Positions 1 through 8,513 are shown, counted from the first letter of the stretch. The stretch: 35,531 nucleotides of DNA from an uncultured Eubacteriales bacterium (GCA_949288785.1 CASELQ010000007.1:1-35531); one strand, 5' to 3'. The notes: generated from the sequence alone by a model not told the origin. Made by a program: numbers and translations.

Positions 1-90
1 TTTGACAAACTAAACAAACGTCCTCGTAAATGTTTGGGTTGGAAGACTCCTTTTGAAGTTTTTTACAATAAAGTGTTGCATTTAGTTTGA
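1..90 (+). mobile_element. IS30-family transposase, C-terminal fragment (cut by window edge)
   Basis: Frame 1 is open from the first base to a TGA at 88-90. It encodes 29 residues containing LNKRPRKCLGWKTPFEVF, which matches the conserved C-terminal end of IS30-family transposases (DDE integrase fold). Only this tail lies in the window, so it cannot be said whether the element is intact upstream. The AT-rich sequence right after the stop (about 87-110, TTGACAATTCAAGTTC) is where the right terminal inverted repeat would be expected, but the left end is not visible to pair it with. The element abuts the phage head module. Confidence 0.8.
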
Positions 91-280
91 CAATTCAAGT
101 TCAAAAAAATTTCAACCGCCCTGTCATAAAGTATTTTTTACGGCAAAAACCGGTGTTAAAATAGCGGCGCAAGGGGGCGGAACGGAACGCAAACGCCGCT
201 TTGAAATTTCAGCGATAAGGGGGTATATCACGAAAAAAGGCAACTACGCGGAAAAGCAGATTGTTTTAAGGCTGAAAGCA

Positions 281-1696
281 GTGGAAAATGAGATAACGTT
301 ACGTAAAAACGATAATCTTGCCGCATATAACGCGGGCGAGAAAAAGCACTTAAAGCAACTTGCTTTTCACAAGTGTTTAAAGAAAAACCGCTGGGTATTC
401 GGCGGCAACCGCAGCGGCAAGACCGAGTGCGGCGCGGTGGAAGCCGTTTATATGGCGCTGGGAGTGCACCCCTACCGCAAAAACAGGGATAACGTGTTCG
501 GGTGGGTGGTTTCGCTTTCCCGGCAGGTGCAAAGGGACGTGGCGCAGGCAAAGGTGCTGCACTATCTTAACCCCCGTAAAATAGCGGGAATCACCATGGC
601 GGACGGCAAAAAGGACAGCCCCGAATACGGCGTGATAGACCAGATACGGGTAAAAAACGCGTTCGGCGGCATATCGGTCATAGGCTTTAAGTCCTGCGAC
701 CAGGGGAGAGAAAAATTTCAGGGGAGTTCCTTGGATTTCGTGTGGTTTGACGAGGAACCCCCGAAAGACATTTACGAGGAGTGCCGCATGCGCCTTTTGG
801 ACAGGGGCGGGGATATGTTCGGTACCATGACGCCGTTAAAAGGGCTTACTTTCGTGTACGATGAAATTTACCTCAATGCCAAAGGTTCTCCCGAGGTGTG
901 GTGCGAGTTTATGGAATGGGCGGATAACCCTTTTTTAAACCCGGAGGAGGTGAACAGCCTTACCGAGAGCTTATCTTCAAGTGAGCTTGAAAGCCGGCGT
1001 TACGGGCGGTTTACGAGCGGCGCGGGGCTGGTGTATCCCGAGTTTTTGCAGGAAGTTCACGTCATAGATCCCTTTCCCGTGCCCAAGGAATGGTTCGATA
1101 AAATATCCATAGACCCGGGGCTTAACAACCCGCTCTCCGCCCACTGGTACGCCGTTGATTTCGACGGTACGGTATACGTAATTGCCGAACATTTCGAGGC
1201 GGGGCGGGATATAGACTATCACGCGGAGAGGATAACGAGCATAAGCGACGGGCTGGGTTGGCACCGAGATTCGGGCGGCAGGGTGGCGGCGCTTATAGAT
1301 TCGGCGGCAAACCAGCGCACGCTCGCTTCCGTAAAGTCGGTGAGCGAGTTGTTTTACGAGCGTGGGATAGCAGTGAGCCCGCGGGTAAATAAAGACCTGT
1401 TTTCGGGTATCCAGCAGGTAAAATCTTACCTTAAAGTCAATAACGGCAAGCCGAAAATGTATATATTTTCCTGCTGCGAAAACCTGATACGTGAACTTAA
1501 AACCTACCGCTGGGGCGAAGGGGATCTGCCCAAAAAAACGGACGATCACGCCCTGGACGAGCTGCGCTATTACCTTATGACAAAACCGAAAAATATTCCG
1601 CCCCCGCCCGTAAAAACGGAAATTCAGAAAGACAAGGAGAAAAAGTTCAGAAAGATAATGAATGAAAGACATGGGAGAATTGGCGGGAGCCGATGA
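281..1696 (+). CDS. Phage terminase, large subunit
   Basis: This is the packaging motor ATPase-nuclease that pumps phage DNA into the prohead and cuts it. The ATPase domain shows Walker A GGNRSGKT at residues 41-48 and Walker B VWFDEE at 154-159. The C-terminal RNase H-like nuclease domain shows acidic residues at SIDPG (D278), ALIDS (D340) and DDHALDE (421-427). The 471-residue length is normal for the family. The annotated start is GTG at 281, with a weak AAGG at 268-271. The frame stays open upstream, and a far better Shine-Dalgarno (AGGGGG, 218-223) sits six bases before an in-frame ACG at 230, so the true N-terminus may be 17 residues longer. It overlaps the next gene by 35 bases. No separate small terminase gene is seen upstream; that space is taken by the IS30 end. 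Confidence 0.93.
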   Translation: MENEITLRKNDNLAAYNAGEKKHLKQLAFHKCLKKNRWVFGGNRSGKTECGAVEAVYMALGVHPYRKNRDNVFGWVVSLSRQVQRDVAQAKVLHYLNPRKIAGITMADGKKDSPEYGVIDQIRVKNAFGGISVIGFKSCDQGREKFQGSSLDFVWFDEEPPKDIYEECRMRLLDRGGDMFGTMTPLKGLTFVYDEIYLNAKGSPEVWCEFMEWADNPFLNPEEVNSLTESLSSSELESRRYGRFTSGAGLVYPEFLQEVHVIDPFPVPKEWFDKISIDPGLNNPLSAHWYAVDFDGTVYVIAEHFEAGRDIDYHAERITSISDGLGWHRDSGGRVAALIDSAANQRTLASVKSVSELFYERGIAVSPRVNKDLFSGIQQVKSYLKVNNGKPKMYIFSCCENLIRELKTYRWGEGDLPKKTDDHALDELRYYLMTKPKNIPPPPVKTEIQKDKEKKFRKIMNERHGRIGGSR

Positions 1697-1979
1697 AAAA
1701 AAGATAAGGAGCGCGCTTTTAAAAAAGGCGCTCGGATATAACTTCAAAGAGGTTACGGAAGAATATACGGGCGGGGAGGACGGAGATATAAAGCTCAGCA
1801 AAAAGCGGGTGGTTACTAAGAACGTTCCGCCCGATATGGCGGCAATAAAATATCTTATCGAAGGGGAAGACTCCGCCCCTCTTTCCGAAATGACGGACGA
1901 GCAGCTGCATGCCGAAAAGGAAAGGCTCGTAAAACTGCTTACGGGGGCGGAAAAAGAAAAACCTAAAAAAGGAGATTGA
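1662..1979 (+). CDS. Small phage protein between terminase and portal
   Basis: This 105-residue, charged protein overlaps the end of the terminase gene and ends just before the portal gene. Its position suggests a packaging-associated role. It contains the segment KKALGYNFKEVTEEY, then a KLSKKRVVTKNVPPD stretch and a helical C-terminus rich in Lys and Glu. I recall similar proteins in this position in Firmicutes phages, usually without an assigned function; a distant small-terminase relation is possible but not shown. The start could be ATG 1662 or the in-frame ATG at 1671; neither has a strong Shine-Dalgarno, which fits translational coupling to the terminase. Confidence 0.7.
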   Translation: MKDMGELAGADEKKIRSALLKKALGYNFKEVTEEYTGGEDGDIKLSKKRVVTKNVPPDMAAIKYLIEGEDSAPLSEMTDEQLHAEKERLVKLLTGAEKEKPKKGD

Positions 1980-1982
1980 CCA

Positions 1983-3830
1983 TTGGATAAAGAAAAAAGG
2001 GAGCGCGACAAGTTCATGGAAGAGCTTGCCGCCGAAACGCAGGAAGATTTTGAGGCGCGCCGAAACGCGCGCCTTGCCTACGAGCGGCAGTGGGAACTGA
2101 ACATGAATTTTCTGCGCGGCAATCAGTATTGCGGCATAGGCGCCCGCGGGGAGATAACCGAAGGGGCGGAAGGGTATTACTGGCAGCAGCGCGGGGTATT
2201 CAACCATATAGCCCCGCTCATGGAATCGCGCATGGCGCGGTTTTCGCGCATATCGCCGGTGCTTTCGGTGCGCCCCCGCACGGATGACGAGGCGGAAATA
2301 TCGGGCGCAAAAGCCGCCGAAAAGGCGCTTATATCGGCGTTTGAAAGGGCGGACATAAACGAGGTGGTGCGCAAAGCCACCGTGTGGAGCGAAACGTGCG
2401 GTTCGGGTTTTTACAAGGTGCTTTGGCGGGAGGACGGCGGCGAAAAGGTAGGGGAAGCGGACGGGGAAAGCGTGTACGAGGGAGAAGTTTCCATAACGGC
2501 GGTATCGCCCTTCGAGATATTCCCGGATAACCTGTTTGCCGAGAAGGTGGAGGACTGTTTCAGCATTATCCAGGCGCGGGCAATGCCCGTGCGCGAAATA
2601 AAGCGCGTTTACGGTCAGGTCGTCCCCGGTGAAAAGGTAGACGTGTACAGCCTTTCGCCCGCAAGCGGAGAGGGCGCGAGCGTATTAAAAGACGCGGCGG
2701 TGGTGATAGAAAAATACGAAAAACCCTCCGAAACCTTTCCTCTCGGCAGGGTGATAACCGTTGCCGGCGGGAAACTCTTGTATTACGGGACCCTGCCGTA
2801 TAAAAACGGGGAAAACGGCGCCCGCACCTTTCCTTTTATAAAACAGGACAGCGTGGCTGTGGCGGGCAACTTTTTCGGCGCGGGCATAATAGAGCGGTTA
2901 ATACCCGTACAGCGCGCGTATAACGCGGTAAAAAACCGCAAGCACGAATTTTTGAACCGCCTTTCCATGGGCGTAATGACGGTGGAAGAGGGCTCGGTAG
3001 ACGTGGATGATTTGCAGGAAGAGGGATTGCCTCCCGGGAAAATTCTCGTATACAGGCAGGGCGCGGCGGCGCCCGAGATGATGCGGGACCTATCCATGCC
3101 CGCGGACTTTAACGACGAGGAAGATAAGCTCATAAACGAGTTCGTGATAATAAGCGGCGTGTCGGACGTGTCGTCCTCTTCCTCAAACGCGCGGCTGGCG
3201 TCGGGCAGCGCGCTGGAAATACTCATGGAGCAGGATAACGAGCGGCTTTTGCTGCCCGCGGAGGAGATAAGAAAGAGTTACGTGGAGATAGCGCGGCAGG
3301 TAATAAGGCTGTATGCGCAGTTTTCGGCAGGCATAAGGCAGATAAAATATACGGACGGAAACAATAAAACGCACATAACCTATGCCGAGGGACTTGATAG
3401 ATGCTCGGACGACGTGTACGCCGAAAACGAGAACGAGCTGCTCTATTCCCAAAGTGCCAAAAAAGATATGATATTTAAGCTCTATGAAAGCGGGCTTTTG
3501 GGGGACGACAGCGGGAAACTCCGCCCGTCCACCAAGGAAAAGGTGCTGTCCCTCCTCGGGTATAAGGACTTGGATTACAGAAAAGGACTTTCCGAACTGC
3601 AGGAGGAAAAGGCGGGCAGAGAAAACGAAAAACTGCTTAAAGCGGAGGTCTTGCCGGACGAGGTGGATGACGACGCCGTGCACATAGACGAGCATTCGAG
3701 ATTCGTTCTGAGCGAATATGAAACGCTTGGCGAAAGCGCACGCGCCAGGTTTTACGCGCACATAAAGGCGCACAGGGAAAGGCAGAAAGCGCTTTCCGCC
3801 GCGCCCGAGCAAACGACTTTACAATTATAA
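1983..3830 (+). CDS. Phage portal protein
   Basis: This 615-residue protein is the expected dodecameric portal ring at the capsid vertex through which DNA passes. It follows the terminase and precedes scaffold and capsid genes, the standard order. The N-terminal third has the ARLAYERQWELNMNFLRGNQY region, followed by VFNHIAPLMESRMARF and the PVLSVRPRTDDEAE segment, which resemble portal proteins of the large P22-like type; the length also fits that type better than the shorter HK97-type portals. A long helical stretch rich in Glu and Lys closes the protein. The start is TTG at 1983, chosen because AAAGGAG lies just upstream at a good distance and the N-terminus is charged and helical from there. 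Confidence 0.85.
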   Translation: MDKEKRERDKFMEELAAETQEDFEARRNARLAYERQWELNMNFLRGNQYCGIGARGEITEGAEGYYWQQRGVFNHIAPLMESRMARFSRISPVLSVRPRTDDEAEISGAKAAEKALISAFERADINEVVRKATVWSETCGSGFYKVLWREDGGEKVGEADGESVYEGEVSITAVSPFEIFPDNLFAEKVEDCFSIIQARAMPVREIKRVYGQVVPGEKVDVYSLSPASGEGASVLKDAAVVIEKYEKPSETFPLGRVITVAGGKLLYYGTLPYKNGENGARTFPFIKQDSVAVAGNFFGAGIIERLIPVQRAYNAVKNRKHEFLNRLSMGVMTVEEGSVDVDDLQEEGLPPGKILVYRQGAAAPEMMRDLSMPADFNDEEDKLINEFVIISGVSDVSSSSSNARLASGSALEILMEQDNERLLLPAEEIRKSYVEIARQVIRLYAQFSAGIRQIKYTDGNNKTHITYAEGLDRCSDDVYAENENELLYSQSAKKDMIFKLYESGLLGDDSGKLRPSTKEKVLSLLGYKDLDYRKGLSELQEEKAGRENEKLLKAEVLPDEVDDDAVHIDEHSRFVLSEYETLGESARARFYAHIKAHRERQKALSAAPEQTTLQL

Positions 3831-3848
3831 CAAAATACGATATTCAGT

Positions 3849-3866
3849 AAAAACATAAAAAGGAGA
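3849..3866 (+). repeat. Translation leader, copy 1 (before scaffold gene)
   Basis: The 18-base sequence AAAAACATAAAAAGGAGA is found here and again at 4313-4330 before the capsid gene. It carries a strong Shine-Dalgarno in an A-rich, unstructured context, as expected for highly translated structural genes. Confidence 0.75.
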
Positions 3867-3875
3867 TAACGCACA

Positions 3876-4313
3876 ATGGAACTTGAAAATGAACAAACCG
3901 CGACCGCCGCGCACACCGCAGGGGCGGAAAAAGGTAACGGCGAAGAGGGCGGGCAGGTCTCATACGGAAAGTTCAAAAGCGCGGAAGCGCTGCTTTCCGC
4001 ATACAATTCCTTACAGGCTGAGTTTACCAAACGCTGTCAGCGCTTAAAGGAACTCGAAGCGGCAGCCGGCGCGGCGGATACGCGGGAGAATTTATCCTGC
4101 CCCGCTCCGCGCGAAGAAATGCCCGAACCGAACGAAAAAGGTATAACCGGAGAGGAAAAAAACGAGATACTCAAAGACTACCTTAAAGGCATACTCGGGC
4201 AAAAGACGGGCGCTATAATAATGGACGGCGCCGGCGTGGGGTTAAAGACGCCCGCCGCCCGCCCGAAAACGGTGGAGGAAGCGGGCAGGCTGTTCCGCGG
4301 GATCCTCGACTGA
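3876..4313 (+). CDS. Phage scaffolding protein
   Basis: This 145-residue, acidic, mostly helical protein lies directly between portal and major capsid genes, the usual place of the scaffold that guides prohead assembly and then leaves. The N-terminus (about residues 1-28) is low-complexity and acidic. It is followed by YGKFKSAEALLSAYNSLQAEF, a motif I know from phage scaffold-like proteins of Firmicutes, then a predicted coiled coil (KRCQRLKELEA). The start ATG follows AAGGAGATAACGCACA. No protease gene is seen beside it, so removal of scaffold by cleavage cannot be inferred from this window. Confidence 0.75.
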   Translation: MELENEQTATAAHTAGAEKGNGEEGGQVSYGKFKSAEALLSAYNSLQAEFTKRCQRLKELEAAAGAADTRENLSCPAPREEMPEPNEKGITGEEKNEILKDYLKGILGQKTGAIIMDGAGVGLKTPAARPKTVEEAGRLFRGILD

Positions 4314-4330
4314 AAAACATAAAAAGGAGA
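4313..4330 (+). repeat. Translation leader, copy 2 (before capsid gene)
   Basis: This is an exact second copy of the 18-base leader at 3849-3866. Here its Shine-Dalgarno sits five bases before the capsid ATG, closer than in copy 1. Confidence 0.75.
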
Positions 4331-4334
4331 AAAC

Positions 4335-5543
4335 ATGGCAGTAACATTGACTAGTGCGGACAGCGCACTTAAAACTTATTACATAGACGCGGTTGCCGAG
4401 CAAATAAAAATTTCCAACCCCTTTCTTGCCGCGATAAAGCAAAGTTCAGACGACGTGTGGGGCAAGGAAGTAAAAAAACTTGCCGTTTACGGCGTGAACG
4501 GCGGCATAGGCGCGGGCACGGAGGAAGGTGCTCTTCCCGCATCGGCAGGCAACAACTACACCGAGATGGTAACCGTATTAAAAAATCTTTACGGCACCAT
4601 TGAGATATCGGACAAAGCGGTGCGGGCATCCGCAGTGAGCGCGGGGGCGTTCGTGAATCTTTTAAACGCCGAAATGGAGGGGCTTATCCGAGCGGGCTCG
4701 TTTAACTTTTCCAGAATGCTGTTCGGGGACGGCAGCGGCAAGCTTGCAACTATAACCGACGTAACTTCCGGCGTCATCACCGTGGACAGCGTAAAGAACC
4801 TCGAAACGGGCATGGTGATAGACGTAAGAACGCCCGTGGGCGTGGCGGTTGCCGCGGGCACCGCAAAACGCGTGCTCGGCATAAACAGGTCGGCAAAGAC
4901 CCTCTCCATAGAGGGGATAACCGCCGAAACGCAGGGTATATCCAAGAACATGATAATCACCTTGCAGGGCTCATATAACAACGAGATAACCGGGCTTAAA
5001 GCCATTTTCGACACCACTAAGGACCTTTACGGGCTTACCCGCGCGGATAACGAATGGCTTAATCCCTATATCAATTCGGCGGTGGGCGCGCTCACGGAGG
5101 ACGCCATTCAGGAGGCGATAGACGACATAGAGGAAAGGAGCGGCGGCACCGTGAACTTTATCCTGTGTTCGAGGGACGTGAGAAGAATTTTGCAAAAACT
5201 CTTATCCGCGGGCAAGCGGTTTACAGATACTGCCGAACTTGCGGGCGGTTATAAGGCAATAACCTATAACGGCATACCCGTGGTGGCGGACAGGTTCTGC
5301 CCGGAAGGCACCATGTATCTTTTAAATACGGATGACTTTACTTTGCACCAGCTCTGCGATTGGCAGTGGCTCACGGGGGACGACGGGAGAGTGCTTAAAC
5401 AGGTGGCGGGAAAACCCGTGTACACCGCCACGCTCGTAAAATATGCCGATCTCATGTGCGCCCGCCCGTGCGGGCAGGGTATGCTTTCCGGCATAACCGG
5501 GCAGGAAGATGCGGACGGGACGGACGGCGGCGAAACCGCTTAA
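4335..5543 (+). CDS. Phage major capsid protein
   Basis: This 402-residue protein sits right after the scaffold gene and has the features of an HK97-fold coat protein. A helical N-terminal arm (IDAVAEQIKISNPFLAAI) is followed by the E-loop-like GGIGAGTEEGALPASAG segment, then the P-domain helix (FVNLLNAEMEGLIRAGSFNFSRML). A beta-rich insertion lies at about residues 135-210 (TSGVITVDSVKNLETGMVIDV), and an A-domain toward the C-terminus contains LCSRDVRRILQKLL and YNGIPVVADRFCPEGTMYLL. The last 20 residues are Gly/Asp-rich and probably flexible. The start ATG has an excellent Shine-Dalgarno five bases upstream. Confidence 0.87.
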   Translation: MAVTLTSADSALKTYYIDAVAEQIKISNPFLAAIKQSSDDVWGKEVKKLAVYGVNGGIGAGTEEGALPASAGNNYTEMVTVLKNLYGTIEISDKAVRASAVSAGAFVNLLNAEMEGLIRAGSFNFSRMLFGDGSGKLATITDVTSGVITVDSVKNLETGMVIDVRTPVGVAVAAGTAKRVLGINRSAKTLSIEGITAETQGISKNMIITLQGSYNNEITGLKAIFDTTKDLYGLTRADNEWLNPYINSAVGALTEDAIQEAIDDIEERSGGTVNFILCSRDVRRILQKLLSAGKRFTDTAELAGGYKAITYNGIPVVADRFCPEGTMYLLNTDDFTLHQLCDWQWLTGDDGRVLKQVAGKPVYTATLVKYADLMCARPCGQGMLSGITGQEDADGTDGGETA

Positions 5544-5594
5544 AGGCAGCAGGCCGCGAGTTAATGCAAATACCGTTTTAACGCGGTGAAGTTT

Positions 5595-5626
5595 GTGTGC
5601 GGGGGCGGTTTTCCGCCCCCGCACAC
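5595..5626 (+). other. Perfect 14-bp hairpin after the capsid gene
   Basis: GTGTGCGGGGGCGG at 5595-5608 pairs perfectly with 5613-5626 across a TTTT loop. No run of T follows, so it is not a standard intrinsic terminator. It lies in the 121-base gap between capsid and connector genes. It could stabilise the 3' end of the capsid mRNA or lower transcription of downstream genes relative to capsid. A smaller GC-rich hairpin (CTGCC/GGCAG) follows at 5626-5640. Confidence 0.7.
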
Positions 5627-5664
5627 TGCCTCCGCGGCAGTGCCGCGGCGCAAAGGGAGGAAAA

Positions 5665-6228
5665 ATGAAAGTAAAAGAAATAGTGCTGGCGGCGGCAACG
5701 CTTACCGGCAGCGAAAAGGTAACAGCCTATTTAGAGGGCGGAGAAGGCGCGCAGGCGGACGGGGAAACGCTTGCCGCCGCCGATAAATTTGTAAGGCTTT
5801 GCAATATAGTCATAGGCGAGCTTGCGGGAAGCTATATCCCCATGGTGCGCACGGAAAGGGTTACAGCCGTGAACGGCAGGATATATTTTACGTCGCTTTC
5901 CATGCGGGCGCTTAAAATCCGCGCGGTATACGACGCAAGCGGAAAGACGCTTTTTTACACGCTGCACCCGGAGTATATAGAGCCCGGGGGCAGCGCGGCG
6001 CAGGCGGAATACGAATACCTGCCGGATAATCTGGGGCTTACCGATGAAACGGGGTATACCGAAAAGGATATTACCGCCGGGGTGCTGTCTTACGGGCTGG
6101 CGGCGGAATACTGCCTTGCCGAAGGTCGCTTTGAGGAGGCGGTGCTGTGGCGCAAGCGCTACTCGGAGGGAGTTATGAGTTTTGCCCTGCCGCGCGGGGG
6201 AGTAATAAAAAGCAGGTGTTTTATATGA
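5665..6228 (+). CDS. Probable phage head-tail connector (adaptor) protein
   Basis: This 187-residue protein follows the capsid gene, the usual place of the head completion or adaptor protein that docks on the portal. It is mostly helical at the N-terminus (VKEIVLAAATLTGSEKVTAYL and DKFVRLCNIVIGELAGSY) and at the C-terminus (VLSYGLAAEYCLAEGRFEEA), with a short beta region between. This layout fits gp6/gp4-like adaptors, but there is no diagnostic motif and the call rests mainly on position. A longer reading from 5593 would start inside the hairpin; ATG 5665 is chosen because AAAGGGAGG stands just before it. Its stop overlaps the next start (ATGA). Confidence 0.6.
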   Translation: MKVKEIVLAAATLTGSEKVTAYLEGGEGAQADGETLAAADKFVRLCNIVIGELAGSYIPMVRTERVTAVNGRIYFTSLSMRALKIRAVYDASGKTLFYTLHPEYIEPGGSAAQAEYEYLPDNLGLTDETGYTEKDITAGVLSYGLAAEYCLAEGRFEEAVLWRKRYSEGVMSFALPRGGVIKSRCFI

Positions 6229-7490
6229 GCGTGCCCAAGGAGTTTTATAAACCGAACGTAAAGATGGAAAGATACGAGGAGGACTATACTGCAAGCGGCG
6301 GTTCGGGCAGCGGGTCGAACGGCGGGCTTATAAGGAAAATATCGGTAAAGGACGCCGCCGCCCTTCCGTTTAGCCTCACGCCCGAGCGGCTGTATTATAC
6401 GGGCGGCAGGCTGCTGGCGTATCTTTCGGACAACAAACTGTATATTGAAGAAAACGGCGCGTTTACGAAATACTCGGACACCTCTTACGCCGCCCCGCCG
6501 GACGTTGTGGCGATAACGGTAAACGGGGAAAGCAAAATAGCCGTTGTAACCGAGGAAGGCGCCGTTTTTTCGGACGGGCAGACCGCCGACATTGTAAAGG
6601 GCGAGCGTTACGCCGCCATAAACGGTATGTTTTTTTCGGCGGAGGGAAGAACGCTTTATTTTTCCGCACCCTTCGATCAGGAGAATTTTTCGGTTAACTC
6701 CGGCGGGGGCGGGCAGTTTACCTCCATGCCCGAAGACGGGGAGATAACGGCGCTTGCCGATGCGGGCGAGTACCTTGCGGTGCTGTGTAAAAGTCGGGCG
6801 ATAAGGCTTGATTTTGCGGGCGCGCAAACGGATTACAGGGCGGAAAGGCTTGCTTCCCCGGCGGATATAAACGTCGTAAAAAATACGGCTGCGGCAGTCG
6901 GGGACAGGATAATTTTTATAAGCGGCGGGTTTTTGTGCGAATTTTATAAATCCTCCGTTAGTGCAGTAAAGGCGCTGCCCTTTCAGGACTATAAGGTAAC
7001 TGCCGCGGCGTGCTCTTTCGGGGAGGCGTATCTTCTGCCCGTAACCGTAGGGGATGAAGCGTATACTTATTGTTACGACGCGCTTACGGGCAGCGAACAT
7101 TTGCTGCCCGCCTATGCCGCTTATTCGGAGACGGGCGGATTTGTATACGACTTTGCAAGCGGAAAGGTGCTCGGTCTTTCTTTTTCTTACGCCGAAAGCG
7201 GGGAGCAGACCTCCGGCGCAAATATCGCGGCGGTATCGGAGCGCGGCGCCGTTTACGATTTCGGGAGCTGCCATAAAAAGCGGCTTTATAAAGCGGAAGT
7301 GCACTGCACGGGCGCCGCCGTGCTCACCGTTTCGGGGGAAAGCGCGGATAAGACTTTTGCTCTTAAAGAGGGCTGTAACGCGCTGCGCATAAACATGACC
7401 TCGCGGGAATTTACCGTTAGAATTACCGATTTTTCGGCGGGGTTCGAACTGAAAGAAGCGGCTTTTGAATACGCCGTGCTGGGAGGATGA
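6225..7490 (+). CDS. Beta-rich phage structural protein, possible tail hub (gp10-like)
   Basis: This 421-residue protein starts at ATG 6225, overlapping the previous stop as ATGA; a longer in-frame reading from 6147 would lie within the connector gene and is rejected. After a Gly/Ser-rich linker (about residues 25-38) the sequence consists of repeated short beta-strand units such as RLLAYLSDNKLYIEENG, SKIAVVTEEGAVFSDG and EYLAVLCKSRAIRLDF. This periodicity suggests a beta-propeller. The motif TLYFSAPFDQENFS resembles propeller-like head-tail stopper or hub proteins of short-tailed phages, such as the P22 gp10 class. Location after the connector gene agrees. The family assignment is inference from repeat pattern and position. 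Confidence 0.55.
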   Translation: MSVPKEFYKPNVKMERYEEDYTASGGSGSGSNGGLIRKISVKDAAALPFSLTPERLYYTGGRLLAYLSDNKLYIEENGAFTKYSDTSYAAPPDVVAITVNGESKIAVVTEEGAVFSDGQTADIVKGERYAAINGMFFSAEGRTLYFSAPFDQENFSVNSGGGGQFTSMPEDGEITALADAGEYLAVLCKSRAIRLDFAGAQTDYRAERLASPADINVVKNTAAAVGDRIIFISGGFLCEFYKSSVSAVKALPFQDYKVTAAACSFGEAYLLPVTVGDEAYTYCYDALTGSEHLLPAYAAYSETGGFVYDFASGKVLGLSFSYAESGEQTSGANIAAVSERGAVYDFGSCHKKRLYKAEVHCTGAAVLTVSGESADKTFALKEGCNALRINMTSREFTVRITDFSAGFELKEAAFEYAVLGG

Positions 7491-7491
7491 T

Positions 7492-8388
7492 ATGCAGTTT
7501 GATTTGCCTACTACCAAGACCGAGATGTACGACGTCTTGCAGGAACTGTTTTACTATTACAGGATAAAAAAGGTGCCGTTCGAGGAGATTACGCTCCTGC
7601 CGCTTACGCTGGACAGGCTTACGTACACTCCGCTGACGGACGCCGAAATAGAGGAGCGTGCGGAGGCTCTCATAATGCCGGAGCACAAAAAGCGGGTGGA
7701 AGAGTATAAGAGCAAACTTTCGGAAAAGAAAGCCGCCCTGCAAAGCGAACTGATAAAGTTGCAGGAGAAAGCGGACGAACAGGAAGAGGAGATAATATCG
7801 CGCTTTCAGGAAAGCCTTTTAAAAGCGGAGGCGGAGGCCGCCAAAAAGGGAATGGCGGGTTCTTCCGTAGCGCTTTCCGCCGCGGCGGAGCTGGAGGCGG
7901 CAAAACAGGCGGCGATTACTGAGCTTTCCGCAAATACCGCTCAAAAAACGGCGCAGATAAATTCCGAAATAACGGCGGTAAACGCACTTATTGCCGATGC
8001 GGACGATTATTATTCGGCGGTGTTTTCCGCAGAGGCGGAGGCAAAACGCCTTGAACTCAAAGAGAAGGACGAGGAGCTTGTAAGGGAGATATTCAAATAC
8101 AACAACGGTATAGAAGAAAAAGAACAGAAATACGCCAACACCATAAAACAGGCAAACGCCTCGTTTGCATTGAAGTATCAGGAGGTGAACAGCAGTTTTC
8201 TCACCAAGGACCAGCTGGTGGAGATGGGCTATTACGAAGACGTTATCAACTGCGTGTGCGCCTATTACGATACTCTCACCGCGCTTAACGCTTACAGCGA
8301 CATGAAGAGCGAAAACAAGCTGTGTATGTATCTTGACGATTATTACGAATCTATACTGTATATGTACAGAATGCGCGCGGAGGTGTAA
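7492..8388 (+). CDS. Coiled-coil phage protein of unknown function
   Basis: This 298-residue protein starts at ATG 7492, with GGGAGG five to six bases upstream overlapping the previous stop. Residues from about 65 to 235 are dominated by Ala, Glu, Lys and Gln heptads (EEYKSKLSEKKAALQSEL, then EKADEQEEEIISRFQESL, and later LELKEKDEELVREIF), pointing to long coiled coils. The C-terminus is Tyr-rich (YYEDVINCVCAYYDTL, LDDYYESILYMYRM). No transmembrane segment or enzyme motif is seen. It is the last gene of the phage module. A tail, needle or ejection-protein role is possible but unproven. Confidence 0.6.
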   Translation: MQFDLPTTKTEMYDVLQELFYYYRIKKVPFEEITLLPLTLDRLTYTPLTDAEIEERAEALIMPEHKKRVEEYKSKLSEKKAALQSELIKLQEKADEQEEEIISRFQESLLKAEAEAAKKGMAGSSVALSAAAELEAAKQAAITELSANTAQKTAQINSEITAVNALIADADDYYSAVFSAEAEAKRLELKEKDEELVREIFKYNNGIEEKEQKYANTIKQANASFALKYQEVNSSFLTKDQLVEMGYYEDVINCVCAYYDTLTALNAYSDMKSENKLCMYLDDYYESILYMYRMRAEV

Positions 8389-8392
8389 TCGC

Positions 8393-8422
8393 CGCGCTTA
8401 TATATTTCGCGCTTATATATTT
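8393..8422 (+). repeat. Perfect tandem repeat of 15 bp at phage/chromosome junction
   Basis: CGCGCTTATATATTT occurs twice head to tail, at 8393-8407 and 8408-8422, four bases after the last phage-module stop codon. It marks the change from phage-like to housekeeping genes. It may be chance duplication, a trace of recombination, or part of an attachment site; the matching left end is not recognisable in the window. Confidence 0.7.
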
Positions 8423-8513
8423 AATGTGAACAAAGGTATGCCCCTGCGCTTAAAGAGAAAAAGCGCCGCGCGGAAAAAACGGCGCGGGCAGGCTTTCCCG
8501 TTTTTCCCGTGCG

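Noticed and set aside
6159..7517. Minus-strand open frame of about 450 residues opposite the propeller-like phage gene
   Set aside because: It is Arg/Lys-rich with no motif, and overlaps a gene whose start, stop and Shine-Dalgarno link tightly to both neighbours.
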